This document shows positions 1 to 6,759 of a DNA stretch of 29,971 nt, one piece after another. Location of the stretch: positions 1 to 29,971 of the IMG/VR virus record IMGVR_UViG_3300017708_000771. One strand, written 5' to 3'. Position numbers and translations under genes: made by a program. The stretch is from a virus. Position 1 is the stretch's first letter. Each line of letters starts with the position of its first letter. Under the pieces are notes generated by a model, which saw only the letters and a list, made by a program, of their open reading frames with translations, searched no databases and was not told the DNA's origin.

Positions 1-216
1 AACGGAGGTATAGTATCAGCGCCAACTCTGGCAATGGTCGGAGATAATAGAGGAGCTGGTAGAGGTAATCCAGAAGTCATAGCTCCATTAAATAAATTAA
101 AAGGAATGATAGGGCAAACAGGAGCAGTTAATATTTCTGGAGGCTTTAGATTAGAAGGTCAGGATTTAGTATTAGCTTTAGAGAGAGCTAATAGGAATAG
201 AAATAGATTTTTATAA
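1..216 (+). CDS. Tail tape-measure protein, C-terminal end (continues from 27795-29971)
   Basis: This is the last part of the tape-measure protein, whose N-terminal 725 codons lie at the right end of the window. Reading from base 1 gives NGGIVSAPTLAMVGDN and then a GAGRGNPEVIAPL stretch, the usual Gly/Pro-rich C-terminus of siphophage tape measures. The frame is open from the first base, so the internal ATG at 34 is not the real start. The joined protein is 793 residues. Its stop at 214-216 overlaps the ATG of the next gene by one base (TAATG), so the two are probably translationally coupled. The assignment is firm once the ends are joined; in isolation the fragment would be called only by its C-terminal motif. 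Confidence 0.88.
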   Translation, partial: NGGIVSAPTLAMVGDNRGAGRGNPEVIAPLNKLKGMIGQTGAVNISGGFRLEGQDLVLALERANRNRNRFL

Positions 217-2129
217 TGTCATACGGAGAAAAGTTTAAACTGGTTTTTTCTGATAGATACAACAATCCAAGAAAATTATCAATTCTACAGAAAAATTACA
301 GCGGATCTGTAAAGGATCTGATTGGAACTGGAGATCCTGTAACTATTAAATGGCATAATAAAGACAATATCTATAATCCTATAATAGGATCTACTTGCGA
401 GATAAATTTACTTGTCACTGAATCTACTGGGGGAATAGGCTGGGATGATGTAGAGGACAACTGGAATCTAAGTGAGACACAGTGGGATGAAAGAACAGGA
501 ACTCAGGGAACCGACTATGACAACTGGTATGAATCAGATGAGAGAGAATATAAAGTAAAAATATCTACTGGAGATATAAGTGGATCACCATTGTGGGACT
601 CTATAACAGATCAGTGGCAGACTTCTGCTGTAGATTGGGATGATCCAGATGCTCAAGGTTTTGAGTTTTACTGGGAGGGATTTTTAATAGTAGATGCTTA
701 TCAAGAGCCTTACACTACAGCTCCCTATCCTATCAAGCTCATAGCAAGTGATGGACTAGGTTTGCTGGATGGATTTGATGCGCCAGATTCTAATATAGTT
801 TATACTACTGCTCCAACTATTGATGTTTCAGATGGATCTCAATCTAACTTTGATAGCGCCTTTTATTATGTGAGAAAAATACTAGAAAATACAGGCTTAG
901 ATTTAGATATTTTTATAGCTAATAATATTAGAAAAAGTACATATTCTAGTACAGATCAAGATACTTTGCTTCATGATATTAGTATTTTTGAGTATGGAGT
1001 GGTAAACAACTCTAATTTAAATCTGACTGCTAAAGATTTGCTTACAAAAATATTAAACTCTATAAATTCTAGAATATTTCAAAGTCAAGGGCGCTTTTAT
1101 ATTGTTTCAAATTCAAACTTAATAGATCAGAGGATTTTTGAGTCTGCTGAGACAGCAGTAGCAACTCCTATAATAGACAATATCCACATAAAAACTACCG
1201 AAAATATACCAGCTACAATAGAATTAAAAGGATTTGATGCTGATGGTCTGTCTTTAACATTTGCTATCACAGATGATGTAGATAATGGATCAACATCTCT
1301 AAGCGGATCTACAGTAACCTATACTCCTACTACTGACTATGTAGGAAGAGATCAATTTTACTTCACAGCAACAAACGGAACAAACACCTCAGCTGCTGCT
1401 TATGTAATTATTTCTGTTGTAGAGGCTCCAGTGGAAGCGGTTACCCCTGATAGTTTTGTAGTTCCTCCTTACAATGTTAGGGCTAATGTGAATGCATATT
1501 ATGGAATTAATATAACAGAGTCTTTATCTAGAGCTAAAGGAATTGGAAGATTATTTGAGCGAACTCATGAGGATTATATTTTGGGAGAAATTGAAGGTCA
1601 GACTCATTCACTTTACAGTATTGATTCTTATATTCAGCTAATTTCAGCTTTTGATATTACTAACGCAGTAAATGTATCTGTAGGAGCTGGGATGAGAAAT
1701 GGTTCTGATCCAAAGACTTGGCGATGGGGTCAAATAGGAGGAAAGATGGTCTGGTATTTTAGAAGTTTTGGATCTACTTATGGGTATAATTTAGCTAATA
1801 ATAGCCTAGATCCTAGCCCACCAAACCTGTCATATAAGAATCCTAGAACTCCTACTTTTGATAATGCTGTTTTTAGTTTGCCTAATGGATACTATTCTTT
1901 TAGAACTCAGCCATTGATAAATAATAACTTATTTGGAGCTGAAAAAAATCAATATGCAGCTGTTTTAGGATTAAGCTTATCATCAGCTTTTGATGAATCT
2001 GTAACTACTATAGATGACTATCCACAGGATTTAAAAGATGTCGTTAGTAATTTTGGAGCTAACTATATAGTAACAGTTAGAATAGAAAATGACTATATTA
2101 CCGAGAGGTATCAATTTGCAGATGTATAA
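216..2129 (+). CDS. Tail-tip (distal tail / hub-like) protein with Ig-like domain
   Basis: This 637-residue protein follows the tape measure, the position of distal tail and hub proteins in siphophages. Its N-terminal 185 residues (FSDRYNNPRKLSILQKNYSG near 11-30, then YWEGFLIVDAYQEPY at 152-166 and ASDGLGLL at 177-184) resemble a tail-tip protein common in Bacteroidetes phages. Two inserts carry tryptophans exactly seven residues apart: W76, W83, W90 and W127, W134, W141. Residues about 318-403 form a bacterial Ig or cadherin-like module (GFDADGLSLTFAI, then STVTYTPTTDYVGRDQF), possibly for binding host surface sugars. It overlaps the genes on both sides by one base. The tail role is inferred from position and resemblance; whether it is Dit or the hub itself is uncertain. 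Confidence 0.7.
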   Translation: MSYGEKFKLVFSDRYNNPRKLSILQKNYSGSVKDLIGTGDPVTIKWHNKDNIYNPIIGSTCEINLLVTESTGGIGWDDVEDNWNLSETQWDERTGTQGTDYDNWYESDEREYKVKISTGDISGSPLWDSITDQWQTSAVDWDDPDAQGFEFYWEGFLIVDAYQEPYTTAPYPIKLIASDGLGLLDGFDAPDSNIVYTTAPTIDVSDGSQSNFDSAFYYVRKILENTGLDLDIFIANNIRKSTYSSTDQDTLLHDISIFEYGVVNNSNLNLTAKDLLTKILNSINSRIFQSQGRFYIVSNSNLIDQRIFESAETAVATPIIDNIHIKTTENIPATIELKGFDADGLSLTFAITDDVDNGSTSLSGSTVTYTPTTDYVGRDQFYFTATNGTNTSAAAYVIISVVEAPVEAVTPDSFVVPPYNVRANVNAYYGINITESLSRAKGIGRLFERTHEDYILGEIEGQTHSLYSIDSYIQLISAFDITNAVNVSVGAGMRNGSDPKTWRWGQIGGKMVWYFRSFGSTYGYNLANNSLDPSPPNLSYKNPRTPTFDNAVFSLPNGYYSFRTQPLINNNLFGAEKNQYAAVLGLSLSSAFDESVTTIDDYPQDLKDVVSNFGANYIVTVRIENDYITERYQFADV

Positions 2130-3454
2130 TGGGAGATTTTAGAAATGCACAACTGGATTTATTAACCAATACTGGTCAGGAATTTATAGAGTTCAAGACT
2201 TATGATAAAGATGGCAACTTCAAAGAAACACTACAAGAGGATGTTTTATTAGTGGCTCCAGATCAAATAATTCCTATAAATAATGATCTTATAGTAGAAT
2301 ACCTGAAGCCTGTAAAAAAGGCTCAGTATGAGGTAGAAATTGATGAGTATGAAGATAAACATCCAAATAGTCATTTTTTATATAAAGCCTATAATTGGGC
2401 TTATGGTATTTCTGGAGTAGAGTTTATAAGTCCGCCAGTAAACAACACAGCTAATCCTTTTCCTGTTAGCAAAAATACTTATTTAGTTTGTTCAAATTCA
2501 AATAATGCCTCTACTATGGCGGCTGCAAAAGCTCTAAATGAATTAATGGTAGGTACTGCAGGAACTGTAGGCGCTCCAGATCAAGCAGACATTCCTAATC
2601 TGCCAGAAGTAAGTCAAAAGATTCCAGTGAGGATAGAATTTGATTATTTTGCTGATACAGATTCAGATATAGATATTGAGATCGCTATGGAAATCAAATA
2701 CTATTTTATTAGTTCCTCTACAACTTATGACATTGATTTTGATCAGGATGAGCAAAAATGGAAATACAATTTTAATCCATCGATAAGAAGAGAGAGAGAT
2801 TTTGTCAAGGTGCAGAATCAAAACCAATGGCAAAAATTCAGCTTAGATCTGCCTCCAATATCAGCTCATGAGTTAATAAGCGGTGTTAATGCTGGAGACT
2901 ATACTGGTGGGTTTTTTGTAGATATAAGACTAGGAAAGCCTATGATGACTACTGCTCATAGCAGTGATTTTAATCAGTTGTTTATTGATAATTTTAAGAT
3001 ATCTGAAATAAACCAAACAAGACAAACAGCTATAATGAGTCAGGAATCTCTTGAGTCTAAGACTTATTCAGGAGTTTACAAGTCAGGTAAAAATATATTA
3101 TCAAATGAACTTAAAAACACTAAACATGATGGAAGGATAGCTGGATCTTTTATTTCTTTTAGAGATGACTCTACTGTAAGGTCTATAGATGACATTATAA
3201 CTCAGGAAATGATTAACGATCATAGAACTTTTTTAAAAAGATATGAAGGCACATTCTACAGCACAAATCCAGAGCCAATTCCTATCTCATTTCATAATAA
3301 AATCTGGATGAACTTTATCACAGAGCAGGATCCAGTCTCTTGTTTTATTGATAATATGGAATACTCAGTCAAAAACAATGAGTATAAAATTATAATGCAT
3401 CAGCCTAATCAGGATGATGATGTCAGCTCTGTTTTTAAAATACTCTATAAATAA
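2129..3454 (+). CDS. Tail-tip protein, second component
   Basis: This 441-residue protein overlaps the preceding tail-tip gene by one base, so the two are probably coupled and may act as one assembly. No catalytic motif is visible. The C-terminal third (DDIITQEMINDHRTFLKRYEG, then ISFHNKIWMNF, DPVSCFIDNMEY and MHQPNQDDD) resembles the end of large tail proteins in Bacteroidetes phages, in which it may be fused to the upstream partner. The middle is rich in Asp, Ser and aromatic residues and looks beta-structured. No signal peptide or membrane segment is seen. It is the last gene before the promoter that opens the replication block. The tail assignment rests mainly on position and on this C-terminal pattern. 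Confidence 0.62.
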   Translation: MGDFRNAQLDLLTNTGQEFIEFKTYDKDGNFKETLQEDVLLVAPDQIIPINNDLIVEYLKPVKKAQYEVEIDEYEDKHPNSHFLYKAYNWAYGISGVEFISPPVNNTANPFPVSKNTYLVCSNSNNASTMAAAKALNELMVGTAGTVGAPDQADIPNLPEVSQKIPVRIEFDYFADTDSDIDIEIAMEIKYYFISSSTTYDIDFDQDEQKWKYNFNPSIRRERDFVKVQNQNQWQKFSLDLPPISAHELISGVNAGDYTGGFFVDIRLGKPMMTTAHSSDFNQLFIDNFKISEINQTRQTAIMSQESLESKTYSGVYKSGKNILSNELKNTKHDGRIAGSFISFRDDSTVRSIDDIITQEMINDHRTFLKRYEGTFYSTNPEPIPISFHNKIWMNFITEQDPVSCFIDNMEYSVKNNEYKIIMHQPNQDDDVSSVFKILYK

Positions 3455-3477
3455 TTTCCTTTAAACTGATATTTTTT

Positions 3478-3485
3478 TATCTTTG
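3478..3485 (+). promoter_or_regulatory. Bacteroidetes-type -7 promoter box for the replication block
   Basis: The sequence TATCTTTG matches the TAnnTTTG -7 consensus of Bacteroidetes primary-sigma promoters. It lies 16 bases before the ATG of the HTH gene at 3502, in the short gap after the tail-tip genes. No clear -33 TTG is present at the usual distance. It probably drives 3502-8410. Confidence 0.6.
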
Positions 3486-3501
3486 CGTAAATTATATATG
3501 T

Positions 3502-3741
3502 ATGGATAAAAAAAAGTTAATCATGCAATTTAGTATACAAATGCTAAAGCTTGATCTGAGTAAGCAGTTTATATGTGAAAAATTAAGCATTTCTCTGCCT
3601 ACATTAAACTCTAGGATCAGAGATCCTAAGAGGTGGACTATTGATAATTTATTAAACCTAAAAAAAATAGGATTCAGTTATGACTATTACGAACAATTAT
3701 TACGAGAATTTAAGAAAAATTCCAGTAAGGGAGCATTTTGA
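3502..3741 (+). CDS. Small helix-turn-helix DNA-binding protein
   Basis: This 79-residue protein has the pattern of a Cro/Xre-like helix-turn-helix: QFICEKLSISLPTLNSRI at about 22-39 fits helix 2, turn and recognition helix, followed by WTIDNLLNLKKIGF. It is the first gene after the promoter at 3478-3485 and precedes the recombination genes, so it may autoregulate or control this early unit. Its 3' end overlaps the next gene by 62 bases in another frame. An ATG at 3498 gives only a three-codon peptide, leaving 3502 as the start. It is the only regulator-like protein seen in the genome. The DNA-binding fold is likely; target and role are not visible. Confidence 0.62.
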   Translation: MDKKKLIMQFSIQMLKLDLSKQFICEKLSISLPTLNSRIRDPKRWTIDNLLNLKKIGFSYDYYEQLLREFKKNSSKGAF

Positions 3742-4207
3742 CAAAAAAGGCAACCTTGACTATTTAGCTTGGTCTAAGGCTTGGGACTTCTTAAAGAGAC
3801 ATCATCCATCAGCAGAATATTGGGTGGTGAAAAATGAAAAAGACAATCTAAACTACTTCACTAATAATAACTCAGGGTGGGTTACTGTGGTAGTATCTAT
3901 AGATGGTCTGGATCATTCAGTGGATCTGGCTATTATGGATAACAGAAATAAAGCCATTACCAAAGATGAAATCACTTCTGTAGATGTGATGAATACAATT
4001 CAGAGGGCAACTGTTAAAGCCTGTGCGATGCATGGGCTAGGAATAAATGCTTGGACTGGAGAGAAAGATTATATATCAGAGGCGGATTTTAATAAAATGA
4101 TTGAGGCTAATGATTATAATCTAGCGATCAAAACATACAATAATTTTCAATTAACAGCCGAACAAAAAAATAGGCTATCAACTAAATTTAAAAAACAAAA
4201 ATCATGA
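3680..4207 (+). CDS. Single-strand annealing protein, Sak3/DUF1071 family
   Basis: This 175-residue protein matches the DUF1071 (SSAP_Sak) pattern: LDYLAWSKAWDFLKRHHPSA at about 26-45, an internal VTVVVSIDGLDHSVDLAIMD strand pair, and TIQRATVKACAMHGLGINAW near 106-125. Members anneal complementary single-stranded DNA in phage recombination and often suffice with an exonuclease for Red-like exchange, here probably the PD-(D/E)XK exonuclease at 4479. The start at 3680 lies inside the upstream HTH gene; no later in-frame ATG precedes the conserved core, so the 62-base overlap seems real. The stop overlaps the next ATG by four bases. The family call is from motif recall, not a search. Confidence 0.8.
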   Translation: MTITNNYYENLRKIPVREHFDKKGNLDYLAWSKAWDFLKRHHPSAEYWVVKNEKDNLNYFTNNNSGWVTVVVSIDGLDHSVDLAIMDNRNKAITKDEITSVDVMNTIQRATVKACAMHGLGINAWTGEKDYISEADFNKMIEANDYNLAIKTYNNFQLTAEQKNRLSTKFKKQKS

Positions 4208-4476
4208 GTAATAAACCAGTAGAAAAACTTTGGGGATACCTCAAAAAAACAGAATTAGAAGAAATTTTAAAAAATCCATCAGCAGTCAAAAAACATGAGA
4301 AGTATGGCGAACAGATTTTAATTCAGGCTGCAAAATGGGAGAGTGGAAATATTACAGTCCAGTTTTGGGATAAAGAAAGCAACAAAAATATTGATGTTTT
4401 AGTCTTAAGACCAGATAGTAATAATCCTGTATCTGTAGATAAAACAGATGATAATGATTCAGATTTTGCCTTTTAG
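4204..4476 (+). CDS. Small protein with SSB-like acidic C-terminal tip
   Basis: This 90-residue protein starts four bases inside the annealing-protein gene and ends two bases before the exonuclease gene, so it is part of the recombination cassette. No classical SSB signature is obvious, although ILIQAAKWESGNITVQFWD at 39-57 is beta-rich. Its C-terminus, DKTDDNDSDFAF, is a disordered acidic tail ending in hydrophobic residues, as in bacterial SSB proteins (consensus DDDIPF), which dock repair and replication enzymes. A single-strand DNA-binding or accessory role is therefore inferred from the tip and the neighbours. It could equally be an unrelated recombination accessory protein. Confidence 0.5.
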   Translation: MSNKPVEKLWGYLKKTELEEILKNPSAVKKHEKYGEQILIQAAKWESGNITVQFWDKESNKNIDVLVLRPDSNNPVSVDKTDDNDSDFAF

Positions 4477-4478
4477 TT

Positions 4479-5258
4479 ATGATTATAGTAAAAGACACTA
4501 ATCAAGAATATCATTCTAAAGAAAATTATATCAGCGCTAGTGGGCTTAAATCAATTTGGCTCACTAGTGTATATGATTATAATAGAATAGAGTATGAAGA
4601 TAAACCAGCTTATAGGCTGGGTACTATGATCCATGAGATGATTCTAGAGCCTGAAGAGTTTAAAGAAAATTATCACCTACCTAAAGAAAAAATAGATAGG
4701 CGAACAAAAGAAGGAAAAGAAAAGTTTGCAGAACTCAGTAACATGGGTAAAATAGTAGCTACTACAGATGAGGTTTTTGTAGTCAATGGAGTTAAAAAAT
4801 CCATAGAGTCAGATGATGAAATGGCAAAACTGGCTAGAAAGTATCTTGAAGGTCAGGCTGAGCTTTCGCATTATTTAGAGTTTCAAGGTCTTAATGTAAG
4901 AGTAAGACCAGATATGAAAGGTCAAGACTTTATATCGGATATTAAGACAGCTCAATTCAATTCTAGAGGCTTTGGAAAAAAAGAGTTTAGAAGTCATGTT
5001 AGGTCTTTTGGTTATCATCTGCAGGCTGCTTTCTATTCTGATATGCTGGAGATAGATCCTAGAAATTTTAAATTTATCTGGATTGAAAAAAAGGCGCCTT
5101 ATAGAATAGCTGTAGCTACTTTAAATGATGATCAGATTGATGAAGGTAGGGCTGGATATTTGCAAGCTATTGAGGATTGGAAGTTATATATTGAAACTGG
5201 ATTAGAGAAAAGATTTAATGATTCAGATGTTTTATTTGATGGAAGTATAGAGCTATGA
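4479..5258 (+). CDS. RecE-like PD-(D/E)XK exonuclease (DUF3799 type)
   Basis: This 259-residue protein has the pattern of phage exonuclease VIII-like nucleases: GTMIHEMILEPEEF near 48-61, RVRPDM with D145, SDIKTA with D154 and K156 as the PD-(D/E)XK core, and GYHLQAAFYSDML at 178-190 with the His-x-Gln-x-x-x-Tyr signature. Such enzymes resect one DNA strand to make single strands for annealing. Pairing with the Sak3-type protein at 3680 gives a two-component recombinase like RecE/RecT. It follows the SSB-like gene by two bases and its stop overlaps the DnaA-like gene by four. Motifs and context agree well. Confidence 0.82.
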   Translation: MIIVKDTNQEYHSKENYISASGLKSIWLTSVYDYNRIEYEDKPAYRLGTMIHEMILEPEEFKENYHLPKEKIDRRTKEGKEKFAELSNMGKIVATTDEVFVVNGVKKSIESDDEMAKLARKYLEGQAELSHYLEFQGLNVRVRPDMKGQDFISDIKTAQFNSRGFGKKEFRSHVRSFGYHLQAAFYSDMLEIDPRNFKFIWIEKKAPYRIAVATLNDDQIDEGRAGYLQAIEDWKLYIETGLEKRFNDSDVLFDGSIEL

Positions 5259-5701
5259 ATGAAATAGATATTTTTGTATATAGAACAGTATGCGATCATT
5301 TTGGAATAGACATCCAAAACAAGACCAGAAGAAGGAACTATGTAGATGGTAGAAGGATTTATTTTAAGATTTTAAAGGAGTTAAATCCAGTAAGATCTTT
5401 AGCTAGTTTAGGGAAATCTCTAGATAGGATTAAATTTGATCATGCTACAGTGCTGCATCATTTAAAAGAAATAAATCATTTATTATCTACTGAGGATGGC
5501 TTAGCTCTAAAGTTTAGTAATATTTTAGAAATTTGTATGAACTTTAAGAAAGATAATAAGGATATAGTTTTTGTAAATAATTTAAAATATGAGTTCAAAC
5601 CCATTCGAGAAGTATCTGGGCAAGGAGGACAAGATGCAGGAGTCAGTAATGAAGTATATCAGCACAAAGTATTCTGGAACTTTTGCAGTTCACATTCCTA
5701 A
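5255..5701 (+). CDS. Stand-alone DnaA domain IV-like DNA-binding protein
   Basis: Residues 1-75 of this 148-residue protein match the C-terminal DNA-binding domain of DnaA: an initial VCDHFGIDI helix, RRNYVDGRRIYFKILKELN at 27-44, and the DnaA signature FDHATVLHHLKEINHLL at 61-77. In DnaA this domain reads DnaA boxes. The AAA+ ATPase domain is absent, so it cannot be a complete initiator by itself; it might recognise a phage origin or compete for host DnaA sites. The residues after about 118 are encoded by the overlapping start of the VRR-NUC gene and look like read-through tail. It lies between two nuclease genes and about 500 bases before an almost pure A+T tract. The domain call is strong; the function is inferred. 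Confidence 0.8.
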   Translation: MNEIDIFVYRTVCDHFGIDIQNKTRRRNYVDGRRIYFKILKELNPVRSLASLGKSLDRIKFDHATVLHHLKEINHLLSTEDGLALKFSNILEICMNFKKDNKDIVFVNNLKYEFKPIREVSGQGGQDAGVSNEVYQHKVFWNFCSSHS

Positions 5702-5960
5702 CGAAGGTAAAAGATCAAAGTTTGAACAGTTTAAGCTTAAAAAGATGGGAGTAGTCGCTGGGATGCCAGATGTAATGATTTTTGATCCAAGAGGGATTTA
5801 CAGCGGCTTAGCCATCGAATTAAAAGCTGGGTATAACAAACCTACAGAGAGCCAAAAAAAGTGTCTTAGAGAGCTTGAGAATCGCAAATGGAAGGTAATG
5901 TGGTCTAATTCACTTGATGAAGTTTTAAAATCAATAGATAATTATTTAAAAGATGTATAA
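5589..5960 (+). CDS. VRR-NUC domain nuclease
   Basis: This protein of up to 123 residues carries the complete VRR-NUC fold of the PD-(D/E)XK superfamily: HIPNEGKRS at 35-43, VAGMPDVMIF with D61, AIELKAG with E77 and K79, and PTESQ with Q89. Family members act on branched or flapped DNA, and phages often carry them as small resolvase-like nucleases. The listed ATG gives a 113-base overlap with the DnaA-like gene. An alternative ATG at 5634 is preceded five bases upstream by AAGGAGG (5622-5628) and would give 108 residues with all catalytic motifs intact. It overlaps the next small gene by eight bases. The family is clear; the start is not. Confidence 0.8.
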   Translation: MSSNPFEKYLGKEDKMQESVMKYISTKYSGTFAVHIPNEGKRSKFEQFKLKKMGVVAGMPDVMIFDPRGIYSGLAIELKAGYNKPTESQKKCLRELENRKWKVMWSNSLDEVLKSIDNYLKDV

Positions 5961-6204
5961 AAAAAGAATGATATTCTGGGATCAAAATAGGCAGAGAATT
6001 AGATTCTCAGCTACTAATGACTTCAAGGGTATAGAAAATTATTCTTTTATAGGCTTTTCAAGTGAGCATGAATTTGAAATTTTGCTGGAGGTTCTTTTTG
6101 ATAGATATGGAGATCAAAATATTACTACAAACCAAATCCTAACTATTTACCAGAATTTCATGAAGTTTTTAGATAATCTTAAAAATCTTACTTCTGGTAT
6201 ATAA
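5953..6204 (+). CDS. Hypothetical protein in the replication block
   Basis: I do not recognise this 83-residue protein. It starts eight bases inside the VRR-NUC gene and its stop opens the A+T tract at 6199-6280. It has an aromatic- and basic-rich N-terminus (MYKKRMIFWDQNRQRIRF) and two probable amphipathic helices (EHEFEILLEVLFDRYG and ILTIYQNFMKFLDNLKNL). There is no signal peptide, membrane segment or Cys cluster. The tight overlap supports real expression with the replication genes, perhaps as an accessory to a neighbouring nuclease or origin protein, but no function can be assigned. Confidence 0.55.
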   Translation: MYKKRMIFWDQNRQRIRFSATNDFKGIENYSFIGFSSEHEFEILLEVLFDRYGDQNITTNQILTIYQNFMKFLDNLKNLTSGI

Positions 6205-6280
6205 TAATATAATATATATAATAATATATATAAGCTATTATATAAAATAAATAAAATAAAATATATATATATTATATAAC
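6199..6280 (+). other. Almost pure A+T tract, candidate origin or DNA-unwinding element
   Basis: About 80 bases contain only a single GC step (6234-6235) and one terminal C besides A and T, arranged as overlapping ATAAT, TATATA and AAATAA repeats. It is the only sizeable gap in the replication block and lies between the nuclease cluster with the DnaA-like gene and the resolvase-like and primase-helicase genes. Such tracts are typical of duplex-unwinding elements. I found no perfect DnaA box (TTATCCACA) beside it, so the origin call is inference. It could instead be a promoter region for 6286-8410, although no clear TAnnTTTG box is present. Confidence 0.45.
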
Positions 6281-6285
6281 TACCG

Positions 6286-6759
6286 ATGATCAAACAAACT
6301 GAAAAAGTAAAAAAAATGATCTCTGATGGGTCAAAAGCGGAGGATCTTTTTGAGTATGTTATGAAGATGCTTAGGCGCCCTGTTAAAAGATCTTCTACGA
6401 ATCAAAATAAATATCAGCACATTGATTTTTTTATAGGAGATAAATCCTATGATGTGAAAAGTAGAAGGGATCAGAATACTGTATGGTTAGAGGCAAAAGG
6501 AATTTATGGTCATGATGGCTGGCTTTTAGGAAAAGCAACATACATAGTAATTTATTACATAGAGCTGCAGGAGTTTGTCTTTTATCTTAGAGAAGATTTA
6601 GTTAGTTTTGCTAGAAAATTTACAAAAAAATCTAAGGTTAAAAGATATTATAGATGGTACACTAGAGAAAAATGGGGTCGAAAAGATGCCTGTTTATTAG
6701 TAAAAAAATCAGATTTATTACAATTAGAAATTCAAACAATTACAATTACAAATGTTTAA
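6286..6759 (+). CDS. Putative PD-(D/E)XK-type nuclease (resolvase-like)
   Basis: This 157-residue protein has an arrangement of acidic and basic residues typical of PD-(D/E)XK nucleases: YQHIDFFIGD with D47, SYDVKSRR with D56 and K58, and WLEAKGIYGHDGWLLGKATY with E69 and K71, at residues 43-87. Similar sequences with the DVK and GWL.GKA.YI pattern occur in many phages of Bacteroidetes and are treated as uncharacterised or Holliday-junction-resolvase-like. It starts just after the A+T tract and overlaps the primase-helicase gene by eight bases, which fits a replication or recombination role. The C-terminal half is Lys/Arg/Tyr-rich. The fold is plausible; the substrate is unknown. Confidence 0.55.
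   Translation: MIKQTEKVKKMISDGSKAEDLFEYVMKMLRRPVKRSSTNQNKYQHIDFFIGDKSYDVKSRRDQNTVWLEAKGIYGHDGWLLGKATYIVIYYIELQEFVFYLREDLVSFARKFTKKSKVKRYYRWYTREKWGRKDACLLVKKSDLLQLEIQTITITNV

Noticed and set aside
1-11. 11-base terminal repeat as a packaging terminal repeat
   Set aside because: It lies inside the tape-measure coding frame and restores it when joined, so assembly overlap of a circular molecule is simpler.
1180-2030. Near-matches to DnaA boxes (ATATCCACA near 1179, CTATCCACA near 2018)
   Set aside because: Single, imperfect, inside tail genes and far from the A+T tract; expected by chance in AT-rich DNA.
3502-3741. HTH protein as a lysogeny repressor
   Set aside because: No integrase, excisionase, partition gene or divergent regulator pair is visible; a simple early regulator is more likely, although lysogeny cannot be excluded from sequence alone.
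6199-6280. A+T tract as a CRISPR or iteron array
   Set aside because: Repeats are short, irregular low-complexity units without spacers or a constant iteron length.
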